A DNA stretch of 64,000 bases, taken from Maribacter algarum (ex Lu et al. 2025) (nom. illeg.). GTDB lineage: Bacteria > Bacteroidota > Bacteroidia > Flavobacteriales > Flavobacteriaceae. This document shows, one piece after another, positions 19,590 through 28,886 of this stretch. Numbering within the stretch: position 1 is the first letter of the stretch; each line of letters begins with the position of its first letter. The notes below the pieces were generated by a model. The model saw nothing but the letters and a program-made list of their open reading frames with translations, searched no databases and was not told the DNA's origin. A program made the translations under genes and the position numbers. Location: the NCBI GenBank assembly GCA_947495915.1, contig CANMAW010000001.1, forward strand, positions 372,001 through 436,000. The letters run 5' to 3'.

Positions 19590-21550
19590 TATTTTCTTTG
19601 GTCAAATATTTTATTTGCTGCCAGTTGTACGTTTAGATCGTGCACACGACCATCGACCTTTCGTTTAAAGTCAGTGTCAGCTATGGTAGCCACATTATCT
19701 AAATACCGAACGGTTTCTTGTCTACGAATGTCTGAAAAATCAAGGCCTTTCATGTTTCCTTTCATCAATTCTTTCAACATTTCAAACTTGGTATCATAAT
19801 CCTTTTTAAAGTATAATTCCGGTTTTTCAAACCAATCTTCAGGAAGGTCAAAATCTGTCAAACGTAAAGATATCGCACTTTGAATATTTCGAATATCACG
19901 TGAGGAGAAAAACGGAAAAGACTTTTGAATATTTTTATACAACTCGGCAAAAAACAAATGCTCATTGGTTTTAAATTTGGCTTCAGTTTGCTCATATATT
20001 TCAAGTACTTTAGCTTCGGTTGGCTTTTCAGATTGATTTAAGATTTCACTTAAATTCTTCGCCAAACCTTGCTCGCTTAGAAAAGCATAATTTTCAGGAT
20101 TCTTCATATTCACAAAGTCTGGCATCGTCTTATCAAACTTCTTCCACCAAATATAATCTTGATCAATAAAATCAGGAATCGTTCGTGCACCATCAATTTT
20201 AAATCGTCCTTGCACGCGAGATATTACTGCCTTGTCTAACATTTCAGGAAGGTTGGTAAACATACCTATAGAACTATTTCCGTAATTAATAGCGTAGGCT
20301 CCCTCCGTATATCTTAAAAAGACACCAATGACTTCTTTTACCCCTGCAGAAACCCCTTGTGCTGTTCGCTCTTGCAAATTGTTTTCTGCATCATCAATAG
20401 GCGCAAAAATGAGTTTTGTTGGATCTTGTAGTGGCTTCATCCATTGTACCATTTTTTCAGCTGAACCCCCTTGGAAGGTAGAGATTAAGGTATCTGGCAT
20501 CGGATGAAATAGAAATGGAATATCTAAGGCTTCACAATGCGCTTTCAACTTGGTTGCAATAGCCGCAATTAACATACTTTTACCTGTACCAGGTATTCCG
20601 TATCCCATAAAAACAGGCATAAATCCGCCCAATTCTTGAAACGGGTTTTTCTTAGCCTCAAAATCATAGCTCATCATTCGCTCGGTTAACCGACGCGCAA
20701 AATGCTTCGCATCTCGGTTACCAACAATTTCTTCGAATTGAATCTTATTAAATTCAACACTAACTGCGGTACCTTCAAAGACATTATCCCATCCAGATAT
20801 GGCAAACTCACTTTTCTCTAATTTATAAGTGCGATCAGTAACAGTTTCCGTATATTCAAACGTACTTAATCGCTGCTGTAACTCTGATATTATAGCCTCA
20901 AAAAAGACGACCGTAAAATTCGTCACCTCTTCATCAGAAGTAATAATTTCAGGGTGACTCATGTATTTGTCATAATAAAACAGCATACATGATATTCCTT
21001 TTAAAGGAGAAATCACAGAAAGTTCAGGAATTCCGGCAAACTTATTCTTCATCACACTGAGGTCATCAGAAGCCACAGATTTTAAATCAAACAAAATGCG
21101 ACATGCAATACCGTGCAACATAAACGCTGTTGCGGTTTGTTGTTTGGAATCATATTCGCGTCGTTGCGCTACATCTAATGAAGATTTACGCTCATTCAAC
21201 GTAGATAAACCCGAAGCATCGGTATAACTATCTCGCAACCATACGCCCATAGTTAAACCTTCTTGCAATGCAAAAAGTGCTCTATTCAAATGCAGTGGAA
21301 TTGCAACAGAATCGGGCAATAGTCGCTTTTTTAGCGAAAGTATTGTTTTAGAAACCGAAGTAACTTCGTTGGCCGCTGTACCATTTGCTTTCGATAAATA
21401 CAGTAAAATAGACTCCTCTTTTTTACCCTTTTCACGGCTTTTGGCTTTTCCGCCTTGCTCCCATTGCACTCCCTTTAAATAGGATGTGGCTTCATCACGT
21501 AACGCATTGAGTTCACTTATTTTTATAGGAAATGTACTGTTGTGTTCCAT
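19589..21550 (-). CDS. AAA+ family ATPase
   Basis: 653 residues. The N-terminal ~270 residues are helical and specific to this protein. The ATPase core follows, with Walker A 'GYGIPGTGKSML' at ~316-327, Walker B-like 'LIFAPIDDAENNL' at ~379-391, and a possible arginine-finger region 'KAVISRVQGRFKIDG' at ~440-455. The C-terminal ~180 residues are helical. It does not match FtsH, ClpX, MoxR or Lon layouts that I know. It overlaps both neighbours by one base (TAATG). The AAA+ assignment is secure; the substrate is unknown, and remodelling of the coiled-coil partner is inference. Confidence 0.85.
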   Translation of the reverse strand: MEHNSTFPIKISELNALRDEATSYLKGVQWEQGGKAKSREKGKKEESILLYLSKANGTAANEVTSVSKTILSLKKRLLPDSVAIPLHLNRALFALQEGLTMGVWLRDSYTDASGLSTLNERKSSLDVAQRREYDSKQQTATAFMLHGIACRILFDLKSVASDDLSVMKNKFAGIPELSVISPLKGISCMLFYYDKYMSHPEIITSDEEVTNFTVVFFEAIISELQQRLSTFEYTETVTDRTYKLEKSEFAISGWDNVFEGTAVSVEFNKIQFEEIVGNRDAKHFARRLTERMMSYDFEAKKNPFQELGGFMPVFMGYGIPGTGKSMLIAAIATKLKAHCEALDIPFLFHPMPDTLISTFQGGSAEKMVQWMKPLQDPTKLIFAPIDDAENNLQERTAQGVSAGVKEVIGVFLRYTEGAYAINYGNSSIGMFTNLPEMLDKAVISRVQGRFKIDGARTIPDFIDQDYIWWKKFDKTMPDFVNMKNPENYAFLSEQGLAKNLSEILNQSEKPTEAKVLEIYEQTEAKFKTNEHLFFAELYKNIQKSFPFFSSRDIRNIQSAISLRLTDFDLPEDWFEKPELYFKKDYDTKFEMLKELMKGNMKGLDFSDIRRQETVRYLDNVATIADTDFKRKVDGRVHDLNVQLAANKIFDQRK

Positions 21551-22602
21551 TAATTTAATTTTAAACTAGGTATCTCAATAGGATTACCTGTTAGTGAATT
21601 GATTGTTTCAGGAATGGTATCATATAACGCTTGCATGACTCTATGCGAACAAAACAAATGATTTTTGGTTTTTGATTTTTCCCAGACTTGCAAGACTTGT
21701 TTATTGAAAAAGTTGCCTTCTGTAAATTCAGAAGTTGAAACAGCTTCATCGATTTTTAGTGATAAAGCATAGGCTGATAAATCAAATGTTTTTTCTACAA
21801 TTGCTTTCAAAATTACATGGGTTACATCTAATTCGTCTTTGGCAAAAACACTGTGCAACGGCCCTAAATCAATCTTTTTTATTCGCTTCGGAAAAACATT
21901 AACCAATTTCTTATCGATGGCATATGCCATCATATCAACATCCATATCACGGTCAGCGGTATTTTCAAGAACATCGTAAATTTCCTGTTTCGCTTCTTCA
22001 ATAGTTACTTTTTTAATATCAAAGTACATGAAACAAATAAAGGGTCGGTTGAAGGTCACATCATAAAAAGACCAACTCACCATGTGTTTTGCATCTAAGC
22101 CCATTACCGGAAGTATTTTACCCTGAATAAAACGCTTATATATGAACTGCGGTTCTACAGATGAGTAATAAATAATAGATGCCGCTTGGTGCAACTTTCG
22201 ATCTGAAATGGGCTGTTTTTCTTTCAACAAGGTTTCTAGAAATTCTGCTTTAATTTTTGGAACTGTCGGCAGCTTGCTAACATGCTCTTGCTTTAATTGC
22301 AAATCATTAAACAAATAGCGAAACTCCAAATAATTTGGAAATCCAGATTCGGTTAAATCGATCCGCATTTTTTCTTCATCATCAAATAAATATTTAATTC
22401 TAAACGCCTCTAAGGAATAGGTAAGCAATTCACAATATTGTTTGATGAAAGTCACCTCTGCTTCAGTACAGATATTTTCTTTAGATATACTATGCACCAA
22501 TTCGTTGAATGCGTGATTCACTATTTTAAAGTACACCTTATACTGCTCTTTAGTTTCAAGCACAGCACTATCTAATGGTGTAACGATTTGGTTTATAGCC
22601 AT
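21550..22602 (-). CDS. uncharacterised protein upstream of the AAA+ gene
   Basis: 350 residues, predicted cytoplasmic, largely helical, with a 'PFICFMYFDIKKVTIEEAKQ' strand-helix stretch near the middle. No catalytic motif is seen and the family is not recognised. Its stop overlaps the AAA+ start by one base (TAATG). A 109-base gap with a perfect 17-bp inverted repeat separates it from the coiled-coil gene upstream. It is probably a partner or adaptor of the ATPase (inference from coupling). Confidence 0.75.
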   Translation of the reverse strand: MAINQIVTPLDSAVLETKEQYKVYFKIVNHAFNELVHSISKENICTEAEVTFIKQYCELLTYSLEAFRIKYLFDDEEKMRIDLTESGFPNYLEFRYLFNDLQLKQEHVSKLPTVPKIKAEFLETLLKEKQPISDRKLHQAASIIYYSSVEPQFIYKRFIQGKILPVMGLDAKHMVSWSFYDVTFNRPFICFMYFDIKKVTIEEAKQEIYDVLENTADRDMDVDMMAYAIDKKLVNVFPKRIKKIDLGPLHSVFAKDELDVTHVILKAIVEKTFDLSAYALSLKIDEAVSTSEFTEGNFFNKQVLQVWEKSKTKNHLFCSHRVMQALYDTIPETINSLTGNPIEIPSLKLN

Positions 22603-22640
22603 GAGTGTAAATTGATTTTAGGTTGAACACTGTCATCTCT

Positions 22641-22675
22641 AGCGAAGTTGTGAATACAGTATTCACAACTTCGCT
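22641..22675. repeat. perfect 17-bp inverted repeat inside the AAA+ operon
   Basis: The arms 22641-22657 and 22659-22675 (AGCGAAGTTGTGAATAC and its exact complement) are separated by a single base. It lies between the coiled-coil gene and the next gene. There is no T-run on the minus strand, so it is not an ordinary terminator. An RNA-processing or stability hairpin, or a dyad operator, is possible. Confidence 0.8.
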
Positions 22676-22711
22676 TAAAGTGCCCACAATTTTAATGGTA
22701 TCTGTTTGGTT

Positions 22712-24052
22712 TTAGCTCAATAAGTCGTCTTCGGCAGCTGGTGGTGGCGGAGTTGGCGCATCATCACCTTCACTAGGTGCAGCATTACCATCTGTAGCGT
22801 AATATTCTTCAAAAATTTCTTTCATATCAATGCCATATCGATTGGCAAAATCTTTTTGAATATCTGCATCTTTCACCCTGATTTCCTGCAATGCCTCAGC
22901 ATAACTTGAATATACCCCTTGCATAACTTTTTCATGCACCGGAATATTATCCATCATTTCTTGACGTGCCTTAGCACTTGCCGTATGCATCGACGCTAAG
23001 GTTTGGCCAATATGTTCATCAGTTTTTACACCTAAATGCTCTAATATAGCTGCAAATTCTTGATCAGTTCTTGCTTTTAACGCAACAACATAACCATCAT
23101 AATACTTCAAACGTTCATCGGTATCACTCTTTAATTTTGCACGATGCGTTTGTAAGTTACTACGCAATGAAGTCAACACCTTAATAGTTAAATTATGCTT
23201 GTGTACAAAACTATCTTTACTTGCAGCAAGCGTTGTATAAGCATTTTTCAATCCTTCTAATTCTTCCACTTTCTGTTCAATGGTAGTGACTTTACCAATC
23301 GCTTCAGAATATGCTGCTGATTGTTTATCAGCAATTTCTTCAAGAGCTTGACGTGCTTGTTTTAATAGCGCATACTGCTCTTCTAACTTATCTTCAGTTT
23401 CTTTTTTCTTCTCTAAAGATTTGGTGTGATTTTTACTCGCTTCAACAATTGCAACTTGCAATTTGTCTTCCACTTCTTTAATCTCGGTTTCACGAGTTTT
23501 CAATCGACCTACAGCCGCTTGACTTTTATAAGATAGCTCGTTTAACAACGTTTGAATATCAGCAGTTTCAATACGTTCTTGAAACATTGCTTTGGCTTTC
23601 ATATCAGCCCCATCTCTGGTTTTTTGCGCAGCTTCAAGTTCTGTTTGTCTTGCTTTGATTTTTGATTTTCTACCCCAAAGGTTATTCCACCAATTGTCTT
23701 TTACATTTTCAGCATCTTCTAAAGCAATTTTAGCCCGCTCTAAATCTTTTTGCGCATCGTCAATTACTTTTTGCTCTTTAGCATTTAGTGTGGAGAATTT
23801 TTCAAATATGATACCGACTTCGTCTTGATAATCAGTCAAGTCTTTAATCGCATCTAATAAAGATTTTCGATCTGATTCTGCCATACCCACCACATCATCT
23901 AGTGTAGCATTCAATATTTTCTGGCGTACTTCGGGGTCATCTTCTTGCGCCAATTTAGACTTCATCTGGTCTACAGCTTTGCCCCAATTAACATCTACTT
24001 TATCTTGTTTGGAAGTAGAATCAGTTTCTAATAAATCAAAATCGTCGGCCAT
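22712..24052 (-). CDS. long coiled-coil protein, first gene of the AAA+ operon
   Basis: 446 residues with an acidic start ('MADDFDLLETDS') and acidic, proline-rich end ('PTPPPPAAEDDLLS'). From ~85 to ~390 it is almost wholly helical with heptad-like Leu/Ala spacing and dense Glu/Lys/Gln, interrupted by a Trp-rich turn ('NWWNNLWGRKSK', ~118-130). Similar proteins are sometimes labelled 'microtubule-binding' or TelA-like; I see only the coiled-coil character and would not carry those names over. It has no signal or TM segment and could form filaments or a scaffold for the AAA+ ATPase (inference). Confidence 0.8.
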   Translation of the reverse strand: MADDFDLLETDSTSKQDKVDVNWGKAVDQMKSKLAQEDDPEVRQKILNATLDDVVGMAESDRKSLLDAIKDLTDYQDEVGIIFEKFSTLNAKEQKVIDDAQKDLERAKIALEDAENVKDNWWNNLWGRKSKIKARQTELEAAQKTRDGADMKAKAMFQERIETADIQTLLNELSYKSQAAVGRLKTRETEIKEVEDKLQVAIVEASKNHTKSLEKKKETEDKLEEQYALLKQARQALEEIADKQSAAYSEAIGKVTTIEQKVEELEGLKNAYTTLAASKDSFVHKHNLTIKVLTSLRSNLQTHRAKLKSDTDERLKYYDGYVVALKARTDQEFAAILEHLGVKTDEHIGQTLASMHTASAKARQEMMDNIPVHEKVMQGVYSSYAEALQEIRVKDADIQKDFANRYGIDMKEIFEEYYATDGNAAPSEGDDAPTPPPPAAEDDLLS

Positions 24053-24086
24053 TTGTATGGAGTGTTTTTTAGGTTATTAATTGAAG

Positions 24087-24117
24087 TTTCAATTTCGGTA
24101 AAAAAACCGAGTTGAAA
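24087..24117. repeat. hairpin upstream of the coiled-coil gene
   Basis: TTTCAATTTCGGT (24087-24099) can pair with ACCGAGTTGAAA (24106-24117) with one bulge and a G-T pair, around an A-rich loop. It lies 34-65 bases upstream of the coiled-coil start and could be in its leader. No T-run follows it on the minus strand. Confidence 0.35.
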
Positions 24118-24229
24118 AAACACTATCGTTGAAGTGTTTGAAATATATGTGTATGAAAAGTTGTATTTGTTACGTAAGTTTTTAAAAATTGATTTTGATT
24201 TCATAAAATTTCAAATAGATACAACACGA

Positions 24230-24258
24230 TTTGTTGGCCCAATTATTGCTTACTTTTG
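24230..24258 (+). promoter_or_regulatory. promoter of the DUF1460 gene
   Basis: The -33 box TTTG at 24230-24233 and the -7 box TACTTTTG at 24251-24258 are 17 bases apart, slightly short but both perfect matches. A transcript starting near 24264 would exclude the ATG at 24259 and supports the start at 24277. Confidence 0.55.
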
Positions 24259-24276
24259 ATGCAGAAAAAGCAATTT

Positions 24277-25122
24277 ATGAAAGCACTTTCTTATCTAATA
24301 TCTTTTATTTTATCAATAAACCTTTTAGTGGCCCAACAACTTATTTGTTCTGCTACAGATAAAGAAGCTTTTGAAAATAAAACCATAGCAATTGACGGAT
24401 TTCTAGAAAATGATTTGGGAAAAACTATAACCGCGATTGGTAAAACATTTAAAGGCACCCCTTATGTAGCAAAGACTTTAGAAATTGGTGAAACTGAATC
24501 ATTAGTTATCAATTTACAAGGACTTGATTGTACTACTTTCGTTGAAAACGTTTTAGCTTTTAGCTGGCTTCTTAAAGATGGAAAATCAGACTTTGAAACT
24601 TTTATCAATTACTTAAAAACCATTCGGTATAAAGATGGAGAGCTTGATGGATACGCTTCTCGACTCCATTATTTCTCAGAATGGATAGCTAATAATGAAT
24701 CCAAAGGAATTCTGAAAGACATCACTGCAGAAATCGGTGGTACACCAATTACCAAGAAAATAAATTTCATGAGCACACATCGCAACTTGTACCCGTTTCT
24801 CAGTGATGAAAACAATTTTGAAAAGATTAAAGATTCTGAAGCCTTCTTAAATAATCAGTCAATTTGCATACTACCTCAAGATCAAATTGCTGCCAATGAA
24901 CATCTTATTAAAACTGGTGATATTATTGCATTAACAACCTCAATAAAAGGGTTGGATATTACACACACCGGTTTTGCAACTCGTGAAAAAGATGGCAAAA
25001 TTCATTTACTTCATGCTTCCACCAGCTCAATGAAAGTTGAAGTTTCAGAACTTTCATTAGTTGCATATTTAAAAAAAATAAAAGGTAATACAGGTATTAT
25101 GATAGCGCGCCCCATGAATTGA
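24277..25122 (+). CDS. exported DUF1460 (NlpC/P60-like fold) protein
   Basis: 281 residues from the ATG at 24277, which begins the signal peptide MKALSYLISFILSINLLVAQ; earlier starts (TTG 24256, ATG 24259) overlap the promoter. The DUF1460 signature 'LDCTTFVENVLAF' places the putative catalytic Cys at 85. A later 'ITHTGFATREKDGKIHLLHAS' supplies the His region. Solved DUF1460 proteins have a papain-like NlpC/P60 fold and are thought to act on cell-wall peptides, so a periplasmic muropeptide amidase or peptidase is likely. The gene stands alone, with the lipoprotein gene 63 bases downstream. Confidence 0.85.
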   Translation: MKALSYLISFILSINLLVAQQLICSATDKEAFENKTIAIDGFLENDLGKTITAIGKTFKGTPYVAKTLEIGETESLVINLQGLDCTTFVENVLAFSWLLKDGKSDFETFINYLKTIRYKDGELDGYASRLHYFSEWIANNESKGILKDITAEIGGTPITKKINFMSTHRNLYPFLSDENNFEKIKDSEAFLNNQSICILPQDQIAANEHLIKTGDIIALTTSIKGLDITHTGFATREKDGKIHLLHASTSSMKVEVSELSLVAYLKKIKGNTGIMIARPMN

Positions 25123-25185
25123 ATAAGAAAGTACTTTTTTTAAAAACCTAGCGTTAGCCATCATGTAACCATTAAAACCAACTAC

Positions 25186-26535
25186 ATGAAATTGAGTGTT
25201 ATTATCCCTCTATTTTTATTCTTATTTCTAATAACATCTTGCAGCAAAGATGACCCTACTATCACTCCGGTAGATCAAGAAACTCCTAATGATGACCCAA
25301 TAATAGAAGAGGAAGAAATTACTCAAGAAGCACCCTATTTTACTTTCAATATTGACTCTGGTTATTATTTTGACTCCATTTTCAAGGAGGGCTATATTAT
25401 AATACATAATGATCAAGGTGAATTACTTGACTTTCAAAAATTTGCAAATGGAGGGCAACTGATTTTTGAAGCTGAAGAAGGCCAGACAGTTTCTGATCAG
25501 CTAACCATAACTCAATTTATTCATTTAGAACTCCAACAAGGTGAAGACTATTACACCATATTTACTTTTCCATTAATTGCGAAATCTTCAGAATGGAATT
25601 TGACAAAAGGGATTAGTACGTATAACCCATCTGGGGAATTTGATGTGACCTTAACTGATGTTGAAGGCTGGAAAAACTACAAGCTATCTAACAAAGACGG
25701 ACATGGACCAGGTGGATCAAGTTATTACAAATGGTTCAATAACCCAGAAGATGCAGAACCAACTATTGAAATAGACGGTACTGATTGGTTTAGTAATAAT
25801 GACTTTTTATTGACCATTATTGATGCCAATTCGAACGTTAAATACGTTGATATAGCCAATGTTCAACAAGGTGATTCAATAGTATTAAGCAGTAGCGACC
25901 TTCTTGATTTTGATGATTATTTAGAAATAGATCTCCCTACACACGATGGATTTTCACATGGTGTTTACGGTTTCGAAAGTGCACAAAACTATGAATCAGG
26001 TGGTCTAGCACTAAATGTAAGCTATGATTACGTATTTACTGAACCAGTTGACCAATTAAAACTGGGTTACTTAAATCGTTTTTCTAAATTTAAAACTGCT
26101 GTTTCAGTTACGGAAGAAAACTATATCTATAAGCTTGAACAATATGGTGCTAAACCAAATGCAATTACACTAGCAAATAAAGGTACTTTTACGATTTCAG
26201 ATAGTACTCAAACAAACTTTAGTTATGCCACAGATCTAACGTTTGAACGAGAAAAAAGTGTTTGGTCAACTAGAAGAGATTTCTTTGATTCAGACTTCAG
26301 CTCTACTTCATGGTTGGTATACGCGCCACATACAGATACTATTGATATTTATGCTTTACCAGAAGCCATTACAGATTTATATTCGAATCTTGATATCGAT
26401 CAGATAAAGCACGAAAGCACAACACTTTATTTACAATCAAATTCTTACCAAAGCTTTATTAATAGAAGGTTTGGAACAGAAAAAATTGATGATGGATATG
26501 TTGAAGAATCAATGTTATTTGGTGAAGGAATTTAA
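25186..26535 (+). CDS. uncharacterised lipoprotein
   Basis: 449 residues with a lipobox (FLITSCSKDD) at Cys19, followed by an acidic linker rich in Asp, Glu and Pro, the usual Bacteroidota surface-lipoprotein signal region. The mature part is beta-rich, with 'HGPGGSSYYKWFN' near residue 170. No catalytic motif or recognised family. It converges on the AraC gene, whose stop lies 6 bases away. Confidence 0.75.
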   Translation: MKLSVIIPLFLFLFLITSCSKDDPTITPVDQETPNDDPIIEEEEITQEAPYFTFNIDSGYYFDSIFKEGYIIIHNDQGELLDFQKFANGGQLIFEAEEGQTVSDQLTITQFIHLELQQGEDYYTIFTFPLIAKSSEWNLTKGISTYNPSGEFDVTLTDVEGWKNYKLSNKDGHGPGGSSYYKWFNNPEDAEPTIEIDGTDWFSNNDFLLTIIDANSNVKYVDIANVQQGDSIVLSSSDLLDFDDYLEIDLPTHDGFSHGVYGFESAQNYESGGLALNVSYDYVFTEPVDQLKLGYLNRFSKFKTAVSVTEENYIYKLEQYGAKPNAITLANKGTFTISDSTQTNFSYATDLTFEREKSVWSTRRDFFDSDFSSTSWLVYAPHTDTIDIYALPEAITDLYSNLDIDQIKHESTTLYLQSNSYQSFINRRFGTEKIDDGYVEESMLFGEGI

Positions 26536-26541
26536 TCGCCA

Positions 26542-27423
26542 TTAGAGCGACATCAAATATTTTTTAGGTGTGGTACCGTATTTCTTTTTAAAAGCCGCAA
26601 TAAAATGGCTTGAAGTACTGTACCCCACCTTTAATCCTACTTCACTTACATTATGCTTACCCGTTTCTAACATTTTACGCGCATATTCCATCTTATAGTC
26701 AAACAGAAAACTAAAAACTGAATCTCCATAAATTTGTTTAAAACCCTCTTTAAGTTTTTTAAGGGAAAGACCTATTTCATCTGACAATTCAACCAAACTA
26801 GGTGGTTCAGACATTCGAGCAATGACTATTTCTTTCGCCTTTCGAATTCGCTGTACATTATCTTCATCAACTAAAAATGGGCATTGTTCAATGTCAGCAT
26901 CGGTACTTTTATTAAAATACAACGAAATGAGTTCATACACCTTTCCTTTAATGTATAATTCTTTAATAGATGGATGCAAGTTATAATTCATCATTTGACT
27001 TAAAATCACGGCAATCGCCGGACTAACACCTTCTTGCGTATAGTACTTTTTATCCTTATTATCAGCACTTAAAAAGGGAATGTATTCTGCCTCCTTAGAA
27101 AACAACGAGTGAAACTTGCGTATGGTCATAACCACCGACACCAACCAAGAATTTTGATTCAATTCTAAGTTCAAAGGCAAATCTATTTGAGTATTATATA
27201 ACAAAAGTGAATTCTCTTCAGACACCTCTAAGGCATACCGACCATCATTAAAAATAAATTTAGCATTTCCCTTTAAACAAAAATGAAATTGAATATATGA
27301 ACTATCAATTGCTCTTGTAACATTCTGAATATGAGCAGTATCGTTTTGAATTTTCAATACATAAAAACCATCTTCAATAAGTACTTCTTCAAACGAACCT
27401 TCAGCGACATTTTTTTCGATCAT
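26542..27423 (-). CDS. AraC-family transcriptional regulator
   Basis: 293 residues. The C-terminal ~85 residues hold the two AraC helix-turn-helix units ('LVELSDEIGLSLKKLKEGFK' and 'VSEVGLKVGYSTSSHFIAAF') ending in the classic 'KKYGTTPKKYL'. The N-terminal ~190 residues are a cupin-like or other sensory domain that I cannot name. It is divergent from hemA with 203 bases between, so control of heme synthesis and of itself is the simplest idea, but no binding site is proven. A short palindrome lies in the shared region. Confidence 0.9.
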   Translation of the reverse strand: MIEKNVAEGSFEEVLIEDGFYVLKIQNDTAHIQNVTRAIDSSYIQFHFCLKGNAKFIFNDGRYALEVSEENSLLLYNTQIDLPLNLELNQNSWLVSVVMTIRKFHSLFSKEAEYIPFLSADNKDKKYYTQEGVSPAIAVILSQMMNYNLHPSIKELYIKGKVYELISLYFNKSTDADIEQCPFLVDEDNVQRIRKAKEIVIARMSEPPSLVELSDEIGLSLKKLKEGFKQIYGDSVFSFLFDYKMEYARKMLETGKHNVSEVGLKVGYSTSSHFIAAFKKKYGTTPKKYLMSL

Positions 27424-27447
27424 AACTTGTAAAATTTAAATCAATCT

Positions 27448-27466
27448 ATTTAGAAACATTCTAAAT
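27448..27466. promoter_or_regulatory. short palindrome between araC-type gene and hemA
   Basis: ATTTAGA (27448-27454) and TCTAAAT (27460-27466) form a 7-bp dyad with a 5-base spacer, 25 bases upstream of the regulator start. It could be an operator, but AT-rich dyads of this length arise by chance. Confidence 0.25.
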
Positions 27467-27598
27467 TAATAAATCTATAATCCTTGAAAACTATATAAAA
27501 ATAAAGCAATTCAACCAAGAAACAACGAATTACGTCCAAAAAAACTCGCAACGACATTAATTGTTCTTCTAGCGTTATTTTTTTAACAAAGATGCAGT

Positions 27599-27606
27599 TA
27601 TTTTTG
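27599..27606 (+). promoter_or_regulatory. -7 box of the hemA operon
   Basis: TATTTTTG matches TAnnTTTG and lies 20 bases before the hemA ATG. A T-rich stretch at 27577-27584 could serve as a -33 region. Confidence 0.5.
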
Positions 27607-27626
27607 CCTTCGTTCGTGAATACCGC

Positions 27627-28886
27627 ATGAAAAACTATCATATTTCAAGACATCCTTCTTTTTATACCATTGGCCTAAACTACAAAAAGGCTGATGCTGT
27701 ACTTCGCGGAAAATTTAGTTTAGAAGAATCTTCGATGCAAAGTTTACTTCAAGATGCTAAACAACAAGGTATTGATGGAATACTTGCAACCTCAACCTGT
27801 AACAGAACTGAACTACATGGCTTTGCACAACACCCGTTTCAACTTATTAAACTTTTATGTGATCATACCAAAGGTACAGTAGAAGAGTTTCAAGACGTAG
27901 CCTATGTTTATAAAAACAAAGATGCCATTAGCCATTTGTTTAAAGTTGGTACGGGTTTAGATAGTCAAATTTTAGGTGATTTTGAAATCATTAGTCAGAT
28001 TAAACAAAGTTTTAATCGTTCTAAAAAAATGGGTATAGCAAATCCTTTTGTAGAGAGACTTTGTAATTCTGTCATTCAAGCGAGCAAACGTATCAAAAAT
28101 GAAACGGAAATCTCTTCTGGGGCTACCTCAGTAGCATTTGCATCCGTTCAATATATTTTGAAAAACGTTACTGACATTTCAGAAAAAAATATTTTGTTAT
28201 TTGGTACCGGTAAAATTGGTAGAAATACCTGCGAAAACCTCATCAAACATACTAAAAACCCGCATATAACACTTATCAATCGTACCAAAGGAAAAGCGGA
28301 GAAAGTAGCTGGTAAGTTTAATTTAGTCGTAAAAGATTATGGTGATCTTCAAGCTGAAATTAGAAAGGCAGATGTGCTCATTGTTGCCACCGGGGCGAAT
28401 GCACCTACGGTTTCCAAAGACCTCATATATCCTAAAAAACCCTTATTAATTCTTGACTTGTCTATCCCAAAGAATGTAGCTGATGATGTTACTGAATTAT
28501 CAAATGTTACTACCATTCATCTAGATCATTTATCTCAAATGACCGATGAAACCTTAGAAAGAAGAAAAGAATTTATTCCGCATGCTGAAGCCATCATTGA
28601 AGATGTCAAAGAAGAATTCATTCAATGGCTTGAAACACGAAAGTTTGCACCCGTTATTAAAGCTTTAAACAAAAAGCTTAAAACGATGAAAGAAGAAGAA
28701 ATAGACTATCAATCTAAAAAACGTGCAGATTTTGATGAAGAACAGGCTGATGTAATTTCAAATCGAATTATTCAAAAAATCACCAAACAATTTGCGAATC
28801 ATCTTAAAGATGACTCGATTGATGCTGATACCAGTTTGGCACTAATTCAAAAAGTTTTCCAATTAGAAATTGAACCTAAACAATGA
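27627..28886 (+). CDS. hemA: glutamyl-tRNA reductase
   Basis: 419 residues, normal length. The enzyme reduces glutamyl-tRNA(Glu) with NADPH to glutamate-1-semialdehyde, the first committed step of C5-pathway tetrapyrrole synthesis. The active-site Cys58 lies in 'ATSTCNRTELHGF', 'ILGDFEIISQIKQ' follows, and 'NILLFGTGKIGRN' is the NADPH-binding loop. The C-terminal helical dimerisation domain is complete. It is the first gene of the hem operon, overlapping hemC-hemD by 4 bases (ATGA), with a promoter box just upstream and an AraC-type gene divergent. Confidence 0.96.
   Translation: MKNYHISRHPSFYTIGLNYKKADAVLRGKFSLEESSMQSLLQDAKQQGIDGILATSTCNRTELHGFAQHPFQLIKLLCDHTKGTVEEFQDVAYVYKNKDAISHLFKVGTGLDSQILGDFEIISQIKQSFNRSKKMGIANPFVERLCNSVIQASKRIKNETEISSGATSVAFASVQYILKNVTDISEKNILLFGTGKIGRNTCENLIKHTKNPHITLINRTKGKAEKVAGKFNLVVKDYGDLQAEIRKADVLIVATGANAPTVSKDLIYPKKPLLILDLSIPKNVADDVTELSNVTTIHLDHLSQMTDETLERRKEFIPHAEAIIEDVKEEFIQWLETRKFAPVIKALNKKLKTMKEEEIDYQSKKRADFDEEQADVISNRIIQKITKQFANHLKDDSIDADTSLALIQKVFQLEIEPKQ

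Noticed and set aside
22712-24052. Naming the coiled-coil protein a microtubule-binding or TelA protein
   Set aside because: Only generic heptad character is visible; coiled-coil composition alone gives misleading matches.
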